Part shown: one piece after another, positions 34,711 through 42,902 of the stretch
Position numbering within the stretch: the stretch's first letter is position 1
How the letters are laid out: every line of letters begins with the position of its first letter
NCBI GenBank assembly: GCA_964437445.1
Contig: CAYTGR010000004.1
Span: 77,805 to 141,804 of the forward strand
Source: CAYTGR01 sp964437445
Lineage (GTDB): Bacteria; Chloroflexota; Anaerolineae; B4-G1; SLSP01
DNA: 64,000 nucleotides
Direction: 5' to 3'
Program-made: the position numbers and the translations under genes
Notes under the pieces: generated by a model
Told to the model about the DNA's origin: nothing
The model's database searches: none
Seen by the model: the letters and a program-made list of their open reading frames with translations, nothing else

Positions 34711-37700
34711 ATGAAAGCGAAATGGGGTTGGTTGGTGATGGCGTTGTTGCTGGCCGGCGCGTGGTGGGCAGGCTGGTCCTTGACCAGTGCTCCGGCTCCG
34801 GTCCAGGCTTTGCCGGCCGCTGCGCCGATGGCAACCTGGCAGGCGGAGACGAGTTTCGCGTTGCCATTACAGGCTGGTGGTATGGCGACCACTTTCCCGA
34901 TCCCTTATTACACCGTGGCTCCGAACGAATTGCCGACGTCTTTGCACATCATGAACGCCGACGTGTTCACCAATTACGTCACCGTCTATTTTTGGAACCC
35001 GGCCGGTGATCCAATGACATCGTCGCAACGGAGTTATGTGTTGCCTCCCTATAGCACCTTCATCATGTCGGCGCGGGAGATTTCGCAAGCGGTAGCACCG
35101 ACCGGTTTTCTGACCGGCTCGGTCATGGTGGAAGCGCTTTACCCGATCGTCTGTCTGGTCAAAGCCACGCCGGAGTGGGGGCCCAATTATCTGATGTCCT
35201 ATTTCCCGGATGAGGGCAGTTACTCTTTGATTTTTCCGTGGGTGCAACAACGGGGCAGCTTCTGGCCGCGGCTTTACTTGCAGATGGTTGACTCTTTTCA
35301 AGTGTTGCCCATTAACATTTACCTGTATGTGAACGGCACGGTACGTTATACGCAGACGATTTCCAATCCTGTACTCCATCAACTGATCCTTTACGATCCG
35401 GTGGCGGAGGGCCATTTGATGGCCAATGAGACCGCTTACATCAAGGTAGAGTCGTGGGGGGGACGGGTGGTGGGCTATGTGGCGTTAGTGGATCCCAAGG
35501 GGGCTCAGATGGAGGCCTGGCCGGGGCTGCCTTCCAGCTCTCAGCCAATCATGGCCTTACCGCGCCTGGTCGTGGGCGCCGAGCGGCAGAGTAGCGCCTG
35601 GGTGGTGAAAACGTATCCAACAGAGCCTGCGTCCTTGACGCTTATTTATCAGCACCCCAATGGTGAGGCCATTTTGACGGACACGCAGTCTCTCCCCGGT
35701 GACCAACCATTGTCCCTTGTATTGCCGGCAACTCCCTGGCAGGGGAGCTTAGTGCTTTCGGGGACCAGCGAACTCGAATATTTTTATGCCAGTGCTCTGG
35801 AATCCAACCAGGATACCGCGCTTTATCAAGACGTCAGCGGCTACTCTCTGTCTGCCGGTTGGATGAATGACCACTTTTTCCTCCCAGCCATTCATCGTTA
35901 TCCTACCCATGCCACGGCTTACTGGGTTTACAACCCCAACTCAGTGGTGGTATCGGCTACCCTGACCCTCTATAATTCTCAGGGGCAGGTGCGCTGGGTG
36001 AATGAGCGCGCACTGCCGGCTCATGGCAGCGTTTGGTGGGACCAGGACGCCATGCCCTGGTTAGGCATGGGCTTTGATGGCGGCGGTGAACTGGTGGCCG
36101 GGGGGGTGGTCCAGGTGGTCGGTTACGAGCGAATTTTGGGCAGCGAACAAAAGCCCCTGGATCCTTACGAATTTGAGAATGATTCGCCCCTGACGGCTGT
36201 GGAATTGCAACCTTCGGTGCCGCTGACCGCTTATCTGGAGTGGTCCTGGGATCGCGATTGGTATGTTTTCACTGTGACGCAGCCCTCCCAGGTCACTGTG
36301 ACGTTGGACCAGCTGCCGGCCGATTACGATCTCTACGTGCTGCCGGATCCAGAATTGTTGCCGGAATTAGGGTTGGGGCAGAACCTGGATTTGTTGGACG
36401 ATCCTGTGGACGTGGATGAGCAGGGTAATGTGGGCAGCCTCGCCGGCTGGGGCGCTACGGCGGGTTGGGGGGCAACGGCCGGTTGGGGGGCAACGGCCGG
36501 TTGGGGTGCTACGGCGGGCTGGGGGGCGACGGCCGGGTGGGGTGCCACCTCGGCCAATCCTGTCACCGAAACGGAGACGATCCGGGTGGTCGCGTTTACG
36601 CCGGGTCGTTATTACGTGCTTGTTGTCCCGGCCGCTGCGACGCAGTTCTCCAATCAACCCTACCGGCTGCGGCTGGCTTTGACTCCTTTGCCTGGCTCGT
36701 CCTGCTCGTGGAGTCCGGCGTTCAGTGTCACTGTGGACACTACCCCTTATGTGGGGACCTCGGCGCTGATCAGCGGCCCGCTGACGTTGATTCTGTATCA
36801 CCCGACCCGGTTGGCGCAACAGTATGGGCTGGGTGCTACCAACGACCTGACGCCGGCGCTGCGGGCCCTGGCCGACCATCCCCTGGTGCGCGGCATTCTC
36901 TACCCGGTGGAGGTTTCGGCCGCTGTGAGTCAGGCGTATGCCCTCTGGTCGGCCCAGTACTGCAATGTCAATCAGGCTAACCTGGTGGTGGAGACTATCC
37001 GGGCCGCGGTGATTTCACCTACGCTGATGGCAAAACCGACCATCCGCTATATTTTGGTGGTAGGCGATGACGAGCAGGTCCCCCTGTTCCGCCAGCTGGA
37101 TTTAGCGCGCATCGCCAACGAACGGGAGTATGCCGGCGGCGCGGCGGTGATAGATTCGGCGCTCCTGGCGGCGACCCAGCGCGGCTTCTACCTGACCGAC
37201 GATGCGTACGGGACCCCGGCCGGCTATGAATTGGGCTGGCGTGGCCGTTATTTCTGGCGTCCTTTGCTTGCCACCGGGCGTTTGGTGGAGTCTCCGGCAG
37301 AGATCAAACAGCAAATAATACAATTCCTCTCCCACCCTCAGCTGCAATCCCAGGATGCATTAGTCACCGGTTATGACTTCCTGACCGATGCTGCTTATCA
37401 AATCAAGGCGGTATTGTCTGCCATGCAGGGCGTTGGCAGTGTGGATGGGTTGATCGGCGAAACCTGGACGGCATTGGATTTGTACAACGCCTGGCTGAAC
37501 CGCCGTAATTCCTCTAACTTCTACGATGCCCCTGATCTGGTTTCCATCAACAGTCACTTTGAACACTGGCGCGCGCTCCCGGCCACAGCCACGGCAGGGA
37601 TCTTCACCAACACTTACATCGCGCAGGGTCCGGCATCTCTGAGCGGCACCGTGGCTTGGTCTATGGGATGCCACGCTGGCTACAACGTGCCGGATCGGGT

Positions 37701-38883
37701 TGTAGCTCCCAGACGCGCCGAGACAAGTCCTGATTTCCCGCAGGCGCTGGCGCGGCGGGCGGCGACCTGGATTGCCAACACCGGCTACGGCTACGGCACC
37801 GATGACGGCATTGCCGGCTCCGAGCGGTTGATGCTCTACTTCACCCAGGAATTGGGCCGCGAGCCAGGCGTGGGGGTGGGGGAGGCCCTGCGGCGAGCCA
37901 AACTGCGCTATCTGCGGAATTTGCCCGCCGGCAGCCTGACGGCCTACGACGCCAAATCTATCATGGAATCCACGCTCTACGGCCTGCCGATGTACCAGAT
38001 CAAAGTGCCCAATCCCCTGACGACCACGGGGCGTTTCCTGACTACTACCCTGGGGACGGCGCGGTGGGAGGACAACCTCGTGGTGCAGCCTTTGCAGCTG
38101 GAACCTGACTTGCGCCGTAACCAGGGGGCCAATGGTGTTTTCTATACCGTCGGGCCTGAACTGGCGCAAGGTGCGCCGGGACGGCCGCTGTTGCCGTTTG
38201 CTGGGACTGCACTGGCTTCCAATCCGGTGGTTGCCGGAACGCAGGGGGCGGCCCAGATACAGCGTGTGTGGGAGCCTCGTGGGGCCTTGTTGCTCGCCGG
38301 TGACCTGCAATCAAGGAACCAGGATCCGGTGATTGTCCGTCCTGTGACTCATACGGTACAGCCCGAGCCGACGTTGAATCCTAACCTTGGTTGGTTGCCC
38401 ACTCGCCCCTTCGTGGTCAATAGCGCTGCCGGTGAGTCGCAGCTGGTCGGCACCTTTGCTCTGTTCAACGCAGCGACCCGCGAGACGCGCTTGCTCTCAA
38501 AAGCTGAGGTGGAGGTCTATTACACCACCCCCGATGACCCGGATCACACCCCGCCCGAAGTGTTGGAGGTGACCTCGGCGCGTGGCACTGGTGGGGAGGC
38601 GACGATCAACGCGATGGTAGTGGACGATGCCGGCCCGGTGACGCGGGTAGTCGTGACATTCATCTCGCCGGGACACATCTGGAGCCGGGACCTGGGGTTG
38701 GATAGTGAGGACCCCAGTGGCTGGCAATGGAGCATCCAGGTTGACCCGCTGGCTTTGAGTACTGATTACCTGATTCAAGGGGTGGATAGCAGCGGGAATG
38801 TGGCCGTAGCAACGGGCCGGGGCAATTTCTTACAGGTTGAGCCGTTAAAGGTTTATTTGCCGCTGGTGTTGCGTGGCTTTTAA
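34711..38883 (+). CDS. Secreted gingipain-like (C25) cysteine peptidase with PPC domain and tail motif
   Basis: The 1390-residue product starts at ATG 34711, 6 bp after GAGGAGGGG, with a signal peptide ending near VQALPAAA. The first 480 residues are beta-rich. A PPC-like domain (FENDSPLTAVELQPSVPLTAYLEWSWDRDWYVFTVTQPSQVTVTLDQLPADYDLYVL) is interrupted by GWGATA repeats. The clan CD peptidase region follows, with IRYILVVGDDEQVP, SINSHFEHW (His949) and AWSMGCHAGYNVPD (Cys987), the likely catalytic pair. An Ig-like region leads to a C-terminal VYLPLVLRGF. Substrate specificity is unknown. The ending matches the internal IYLPLVMRN of the S8 giant, and I infer it to be a sorting or anchoring tail of this lineage. 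It lies 54 bp after the cyclase gene and may share its transcript. Confidence 0.88.
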   Translation: MKAKWGWLVMALLLAGAWWAGWSLTSAPAPVQALPAAAPMATWQAETSFALPLQAGGMATTFPIPYYTVAPNELPTSLHIMNADVFTNYVTVYFWNPAGDPMTSSQRSYVLPPYSTFIMSAREISQAVAPTGFLTGSVMVEALYPIVCLVKATPEWGPNYLMSYFPDEGSYSLIFPWVQQRGSFWPRLYLQMVDSFQVLPINIYLYVNGTVRYTQTISNPVLHQLILYDPVAEGHLMANETAYIKVESWGGRVVGYVALVDPKGAQMEAWPGLPSSSQPIMALPRLVVGAERQSSAWVVKTYPTEPASLTLIYQHPNGEAILTDTQSLPGDQPLSLVLPATPWQGSLVLSGTSELEYFYASALESNQDTALYQDVSGYSLSAGWMNDHFFLPAIHRYPTHATAYWVYNPNSVVVSATLTLYNSQGQVRWVNERALPAHGSVWWDQDAMPWLGMGFDGGGELVAGGVVQVVGYERILGSEQKPLDPYEFENDSPLTAVELQPSVPLTAYLEWSWDRDWYVFTVTQPSQVTVTLDQLPADYDLYVLPDPELLPELGLGQNLDLLDDPVDVDEQGNVGSLAGWGATAGWGATAGWGATAGWGATAGWGATAGWGATSANPVTETETIRVVAFTPGRYYVLVVPAAATQFSNQPYRLRLALTPLPGSSCSWSPAFSVTVDTTPYVGTSALISGPLTLILYHPTRLAQQYGLGATNDLTPALRALADHPLVRGILYPVEVSAAVSQAYALWSAQYCNVNQANLVVETIRAAVISPTLMAKPTIRYILVVGDDEQVPLFRQLDLARIANEREYAGGAAVIDSALLAATQRGFYLTDDAYGTPAGYELGWRGRYFWRPLLATGRLVESPAEIKQQIIQFLSHPQLQSQDALVTGYDFLTDAAYQIKAVLSAMQGVGSVDGLIGETWTALDLYNAWLNRRNSSNFYDAPDLVSINSHFEHWRALPATATAGIFTNTYIAQGPASLSGTVAWSMGCHAGYNVPDRVVAPRRAETSPDFPQALARRAATWIANTGYGYGTDDGIAGSERLMLYFTQELGREPGVGVGEALRRAKLRYLRNLPAGSLTAYDAKSIMESTLYGLPMYQIKVPNPLTTTGRFLTTTLGTARWEDNLVVQPLQLEPDLRRNQGANGVFYTVGPELAQGAPGRPLLPFAGTALASNPVVAGTQGAAQIQRVWEPRGALLLAGDLQSRNQDPVIVRPVTHTVQPEPTLNPNLGWLPTRPFVVNSAAGESQLVGTFALFNAATRETRLLSKAEVEVYYTTPDDPDHTPPEVLEVTSARGTGGEATINAMVVDDAGPVTRVVVTFISPGHIWSRDLGLDSEDPSGWQWSIQVDPLALSTDYLIQGVDSSGNVAVATGRGNFLQVEPLKVYLPLVLRGF
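36445..36549 (+). repeat. 18-bp coding repeat (GWGATA, nearly six copies)
   Basis: Five full 18-bp units and a partial sixth encode Gly-Trp-Gly-Ala-Thr-Ala. Third positions vary (GGC/GGT/GGG, GCT/GCA/GCG/GCC), so selection has kept the peptide while the DNA drifted. It inserts between strands of the PPC-like domain in the C25 peptidase. Confidence 0.9.
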
Positions 38884-38898
38884 GCGACCCCTGATCAC

Positions 38899-38939
38899 AG
38901 ACAACGGGCCACGGATTTCAGACCCGTGGCTCGTTGTCT
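38899..38939 (+). terminator. Long hairpin after the C25 peptidase gene
   Basis: AGACAACGGGCCACGG and CCGTGGCTCGTTGTCT pair over about 15 bp with one mismatch around a loop of about 9 nt. No T-run follows, so termination efficiency is uncertain. It separates convergent genes. Confidence 0.6.
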
Positions 38940-39016
38940 GGCTTGACAGGTACTTCAAACCTGACCCGCAACGTAGGGCCGGCCCCCAGTGGGGGCGGGA
39001 ACCATCAGCGGCTTCA

Positions 39017-39037
39017 CTTACTGCTCACTACTCACCT
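39017..39037 (+). repeat. Degenerate heptamer tandem repeat
   Basis: Three units, CTTACTG, CTCACTA, CTCACCT, with a related TTCTCTT after them. The tract runs into the 3' end of the small minus-strand gene. Confidence 0.4.
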
Positions 39038-39357
39038 TTCTCTTTCCCTGCCAGCTGCCGATACTCCTCCCAGGTGATAAACTCCCCGTCCTCAATCTCC
39101 TGGTTAGTGACGCGATACGCTTCATCAAAGTGGAGCGTGGCATAGATCAGCCGGAAACAGGAGCCGTCCATCACCTCTTTGCGCACGAAGAATCCTCCGC
39201 GCTCAAAATCCCGCGTCAGATCGTTGTGGCGGTCAATGCGCACCCGGACCGGCGCTCCGCAGTGGGTGCATTTCACATAAAAGAAAATGCCGTTGGGATC
39301 ACTTGGCTCGTCAGAGGGGGAGCCCAACAAAAACTCGCGTAGTTTTTTCAATACCAT
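39028..39357 (-). CDS. Small conserved-looking protein with CxxC motif
   Basis: The 109-residue product begins MVLKKLREFLLGSPSDEP and then has GIFFYVKCTHCGAPVRVRIDRHNDL, a CxxC knuckle followed by a basic beta segment. The remainder (GGFFVRKEVMDGSCFRLIYATLHFDEAYRVTNQEIEDGEFITWEEY) is a mixed alpha/beta region. It lacks a signal peptide. I know no functional name; a nucleic-acid or metal-binding role is a weak guess. The SD AAGGAG stands 4 bp before the ATG. It is convergent with the C25 gene and divergent from glgA. Confidence 0.78.
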   Translation of the reverse strand: MVLKKLREFLLGSPSDEPSDPNGIFFYVKCTHCGAPVRVRIDRHNDLTRDFERGGFFVRKEVMDGSCFRLIYATLHFDEAYRVTNQEIEDGEFITWEEYRQLAGKEKGE

Positions 39358-39641
39358 AACGCTCCTTAACTTAAACAGTGATCGGCGATCACAAAAACAG
39401 CTTCAGGGGGTATTTCTGCCTGGTGCAAAGTCACCCGGGGTAGCAGGCAAGACCGTCGCTTCATTGTGGGCTGGGATGACCACAGCGACCGAAATCGGCG
39501 ATGAAAATGCAGTCGGAATCATAACCATTAACCGCAGATGTGGAAATTTATGTCATGATAATAGCATCACTTGGGGTAGTGTCAAAAAAGAGTTTAGCTG
39601 CATTTGTCCTGGTTCCCCGCTGCGCAAGCCCCGGTCATGCA
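39358..39641. other. Gene-free spacer upstream of glgA
   Basis: GTGATC and GATCAC form a 6-bp inverted repeat with a 3-nt spacer (39378-39392) just upstream of the small CxxC protein gene. This could be an operator. I see no RNA gene or further ORF with coding character in the rest. Confidence 0.4.
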
Positions 39642-39669
39642 TTGCCCTTTCGGTAAACTACGCTATAAT
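39642..39669 (+). promoter_or_regulatory. Promoter for glgA
   Basis: TTGCCC (39642-39647) and TATAAT (39664-39669) with a 16-bp spacer. The glgA start is about 57 bp downstream of the -10 box. Confidence 0.6.
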
Positions 39670-39726
39670 GGAACTAACATTCCGGCTTGCTGGTGGCGTG
39701 GATTTCAAAGACAGGAGTTTTTCAAA

Positions 39727-41184
39727 ATGGACCAGACGTTAAAGGTGCTCTTCCTGGCAGCGGAAGCTGCGCCTTTTGCCAAAGTCGGTGGCCTGGCGGA
39801 TGTAGCCGCAGCGCTCCCCAAGGCCTTGCGGCAGTTGGGGGTGGACGCCAGGTTGATGATTCCCCGCTATGGGGCGATGCGTGGCGAGCAATATGATTTC
39901 CACCGCCTGGGCGAATTGATCTCCGTGCCGGTGGGGCCAGATTATGAACCGGTGCACTTGCTGGAAGGCCTGGCCCCTGGCGAAGTTCCCCTTTACCTGA
40001 TTTGGGACGAAAAGTACTTCTCTGCGCGCGACAAAATCTACGGCTTCAACGATGACCCACAACGGTTTGTTTTCTTCTCGCGGGCGGTTATCGCGGCCCT
40101 GCGGGCTTTGAACTGGGTGCCGGATGTCATTCATGCTAACGACTGGCATACTGCGCCCGTGCCGGCCTGGCTGGATGTTTGCGGGCGCCGAGATCCTTTC
40201 TACCGCGACATCGTTACCCTCTTCACCATTCATAACCTGGCCTATCAGGGCCTCTGTGGCCGGCTACTGCTCACCTTTGGCCGGATGGAAGAACTGCCCC
40301 ATCTGTCGGTGGAACCGCCGGGTCAAGTGAACTGGATGGCGCAGGGCTTGGCGCACGCCGATCTGCTCAGCACCGTCAGCCCGACCTATGCGCGCGAAAT
40401 CCTGACCGCTGAAAGCGGGATGGGATTGGAGCCGTTGCTGATTAGCCGCCAGGATCGCCTCTTCGGCGTCCTGAGTGGGATTGATGCCGAGGTCTGGAAC
40501 CCCAGCACTGATACCGCGTTAACTCAGGCGTTTGACGTCACCTCCTTGCGCATGAGAGCAGTCAACAAATCTGCCTTGCAACGCGAGATCGGGTTGCCGG
40601 GGCGGACCGAGGTCCCGCTGCTGGGCTGTATCTCGCGCCTGGATGAGATCAAAGGGGTGGATTTGCTGGTGCCGGCCCTGGAGACCCTGTTGCAGCAACA
40701 GGACGTGCAGTTTGTTTTGCTGGGCACGGGTGATCCCCAATATGAGACTGAACTGCGGGCCCTGGCCGAGCGATTCCCGGAATCAGCACGGGTCTTCATC
40801 AAGTTTGACGACCGGCTGGCCCGGCGCATTTACGGTGGGGTTGACCTCTTCCTCGTCCCCAGTCGTTTTGAACCCTGGGGGATGGGGCAGCTGATTGCCA
40901 TGCGCTACGGAGCCGTGCCCCTGGTCCGCGCCACCGGTGGTTTGGCGGACACAGTCATAGATGTGGTGGAGCAACCTGCCAGCGGCACCGGTTTTGTCTT
41001 CCGGCCCTATACGGTAGCGGCATTTACGGAGACTTTGGGGCGAGCACTGGCGGCTTTCCGCGACCGGCCTCGCTGGGAGGGTATCCAGCGGCGGGCCATG
41101 GAAAAGGATTTTTCCTGGGAAGCCGCAGCGCGCACTTATATTGATCTTTATCGTCGGGCGCAGGCCTTACATCGCTTGCATTAG
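39727..41184 (+). CDS. glgA: Glycogen synthase, GT5 family
   Basis: The 485-residue enzyme elongates alpha-1,4-glucan from ADP- or UDP-glucose. The N-terminal KVGGLADVAAALPKAL motif (residues 19-34) binds the sugar nucleotide, and the C-terminal VPSRFEPWGMGQLIAMRYGAVPLVRATGGLADTV block is typical of the family, with Trp replacing the more common Cys in EPCG. HANDWHTAPVP is the conserved middle motif. ATG 39727 is chosen since the family sequence begins there and AGGAG lies 10 bp before; the frame runs upstream to 39604 without family similarity. A tandem terminator and then a GH57 gene follow, both consistent with alpha-glucan metabolism. Confidence 0.94.
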   Translation: MDQTLKVLFLAAEAAPFAKVGGLADVAAALPKALRQLGVDARLMIPRYGAMRGEQYDFHRLGELISVPVGPDYEPVHLLEGLAPGEVPLYLIWDEKYFSARDKIYGFNDDPQRFVFFSRAVIAALRALNWVPDVIHANDWHTAPVPAWLDVCGRRDPFYRDIVTLFTIHNLAYQGLCGRLLLTFGRMEELPHLSVEPPGQVNWMAQGLAHADLLSTVSPTYAREILTAESGMGLEPLLISRQDRLFGVLSGIDAEVWNPSTDTALTQAFDVTSLRMRAVNKSALQREIGLPGRTEVPLLGCISRLDEIKGVDLLVPALETLLQQQDVQFVLLGTGDPQYETELRALAERFPESARVFIKFDDRLARRIYGGVDLFLVPSRFEPWGMGQLIAMRYGAVPLVRATGGLADTVIDVVEQPASGTGFVFRPYTVAAFTETLGRALAAFRDRPRWEGIQRRAMEKDFSWEAAARTYIDLYRRAQALHRLH

Positions 41185-41191
41185 TTACGCA

Positions 41192-41220
41192 AAGTGCCGG
41201 GCCAAAGCCCGACACTTTTT
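41192..41220 (+). terminator. Terminator after glgA
   Basis: AAGTGCCGGGC and GCCCGACACTT pair with one mismatch across a 4-nt loop, and a run of five T residues overlaps the end. Confidence 0.8.
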
Positions 41221-41245
41221 CCTGCAATGGGGGTGGGGGGCTTGG

Positions 41246-41271
41246 AAGGCGCAGCTCCGGCTGCGCCTTTT
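41246..41271 (+). terminator. Second tandem terminator after glgA
   Basis: AAGGCGCAG and CTGCGCCTT form a perfect 9-bp stem with a 6-nt loop and four T residues. Both terminators lie in the upstream open frame of the GH57 gene, which argues for the later start. Confidence 0.7.
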
Positions 41272-41364
41272 GTTAGCCGGCCTTTTTTGACGGCGGAGTG
41301 CAGTGCGGATGGCCTGGATGAATTTACTAGACATACATCCGATTTTGGCGTGAGGGAGGAGAGT

Positions 41365-42795
41365 GTGGGACAGGAAAAGCCCTTCCTGTGCATTCATGGC
41401 CATTTCTACCAGCCGCCTCGGGATGATCCTTTCACCGGGGAGTACCGGGACGAGCCGGATGCGGCGCCCTATCGTAACTGGAACGAACGGATCACCGCGG
41501 AATGTTATACGCCCAACGCCCAGGCCGGTAATTTTGCCCGGATCAGTTTCAATATGGGGGGCACTCTGGCCCGGTGGATGAGTGTTTACGCCCCCGATAC
41601 CTACAACCGGATTGTAGCAGATGTGCGGGAGTACCTGCGGCGTTACAACGTCCCGAATGGCGTGGTACAATCTGTCCATCATACCATTCTCCCTTTGGCG
41701 CGTGGCCGCGACAAACGTTGCCAGATTCGGTGGGGGATTGCCAGCTTCCAGCATCGTTTTGGCTATCGGCCCGATGGCCTCTGGCTACCCGAGATGGCCG
41801 TGGATTACCAGACGTTGGAGGCGGTGGCAGAATCAGGCCTCTGGTTTGTGATCCTTTCGGATGAACAGGTGCGGGGTGATTTGTCACTGGGGGCCGGCCC
41901 CTACAAAGTTCGGCTTTCACGCAACCGTTTTATCACCATTTTTGTCCGGGATCGCGGGCTCTCCAACTCCCTCTCATTCAACATGCCGGCGGCTTCCGAG
42001 GCCAGGGAATGGATCAATGGCGCCATGCGTTGGCGCAAGCCGGGTTCGTTGACCTTAATTGCCACTGATGGGGAAACCTTCGGGCACCATCACCGGCATG
42101 GCGTGGATGTGTTGCGCCAGCTGACCACGCCTGACTTCCGGGATGCCTATGAGGTCACTACCCTGGGACACTACCTGCGTGAACATCCGCCAGCGGTGGA
42201 ACTGGAGATCGTGGAAAACAGCGCCTGGAGCTGCGCGCACAACCTGGGACGCTGGGCTACCGGCTGTGGTTGTACTGAAGGGTGCGGCTATTGGAAGGGC
42301 GCGTTGCGCCGCGCGCTGGATAATCTGGCGAACGCCATTGACGAAATCTATGCCGATGATGTCCGGCATCGTGATCTGGCCGCCTGGGCGCTGCGGGATG
42401 ACTACATTGCGGTCCTGTTGGGCCAGATGACCGGGGCGGATTTTCTTGCCGAGCACCATTTAGGACACCTGTCCACGCTGGCGCAGCAGCGTCTCCTGCG
42501 GCTTTTGGAAGCGCAGATCAATCGCCAGCGCATGTTCGTCAGCTGCGCCTTTTTCTTTGAGGACCTGGAGCGTCTGGAACCGCGTTACGCGGTTGCCAAC
42601 GCGGTGCGTGCCGTGGCCCTGACACGCTATGGAACCGGCGACGATCTGACCGATGCGCTGCGCCGTGATTTGAGTATCGCGATCAGCCCGCGCACGGGAC
42701 GCACGGGGACCCAAATCCTTGATGAGGTCCTGGCCCGCGCTGAGCTGGGCGAAAGTCCGTTGGGTGGTTCTATGCGCGGAACGCGGTCGGTGTGA
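41365..42795 (+). CDS. GH57 family glycoside hydrolase (DUF3536-like)
   Basis: The 476-residue protein begins GQEKPFLCIHGHFYQPPRDDPFTGE; HGHFYQPP (11-18) is the GH57 entry motif. WLPEMAVD contains the likely nucleophile Glu143, and LIATDGETFGHHH holds the acid candidate Asp235. WRYGTG-like cysteine-rich segments (CGCTEGCGYW) follow. GH57 enzymes act on alpha-glucans; whether this one hydrolyses, branches or transfers cannot be told. The GTG start at 41365 has GGAGGAG just upstream. The frame continues to 41194 but crosses two terminators and has no domain there. With glgA it suggests a glycogen or alpha-glucan locus. Confidence 0.88.
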   Translation: MGQEKPFLCIHGHFYQPPRDDPFTGEYRDEPDAAPYRNWNERITAECYTPNAQAGNFARISFNMGGTLARWMSVYAPDTYNRIVADVREYLRRYNVPNGVVQSVHHTILPLARGRDKRCQIRWGIASFQHRFGYRPDGLWLPEMAVDYQTLEAVAESGLWFVILSDEQVRGDLSLGAGPYKVRLSRNRFITIFVRDRGLSNSLSFNMPAASEAREWINGAMRWRKPGSLTLIATDGETFGHHHRHGVDVLRQLTTPDFRDAYEVTTLGHYLREHPPAVELEIVENSAWSCAHNLGRWATGCGCTEGCGYWKGALRRALDNLANAIDEIYADDVRHRDLAAWALRDDYIAVLLGQMTGADFLAEHHLGHLSTLAQQRLLRLLEAQINRQRMFVSCAFFFEDLERLEPRYAVANAVRAVALTRYGTGDDLTDALRRDLSIAISPRTGRTGTQILDEVLARAELGESPLGGSMRGTRSV

Positions 42796-42874
42796 TTTCG
42801 CGTAGTCAAAAAAGCCTTTGTCCAATTTCAGTCCTTTTTTGTTTTCTTGTAAAGAATAAAAGGCTACGCGAAAT
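42795..42874 (+). promoter_or_regulatory. 11-bp inverted repeat between GH57 and the GT-C gene
   Basis: ATTTCGCGTAG (42795-42805) and CTACGCGAAAT (42864-42874) are perfect inverted copies enclosing a 58-nt A/T-rich segment. It begins at the last base of the GH57 stop. It might be a regulatory loop or terminator remnant. Confidence 0.5.
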
Positions 42875-42902
42875 AAATTTCAGCACCGCACTTTGTCTAC
42901 CT

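Noticed and set aside
36445..36549. GWGATA repeat as a CRISPR array
   Set aside because: The units are directly tandem with no spacers and lie in frame in a protein.
41194..41364. Earlier start of the GH57 gene
   Set aside because: The region contains two terminators of glgA; homology and SD support GTG 41365.
42792..42902. GTG start of the GT-C giant overlapping GH57
   Set aside because: The 37 added residues lie in an inverted repeat and lack membrane or domain character.
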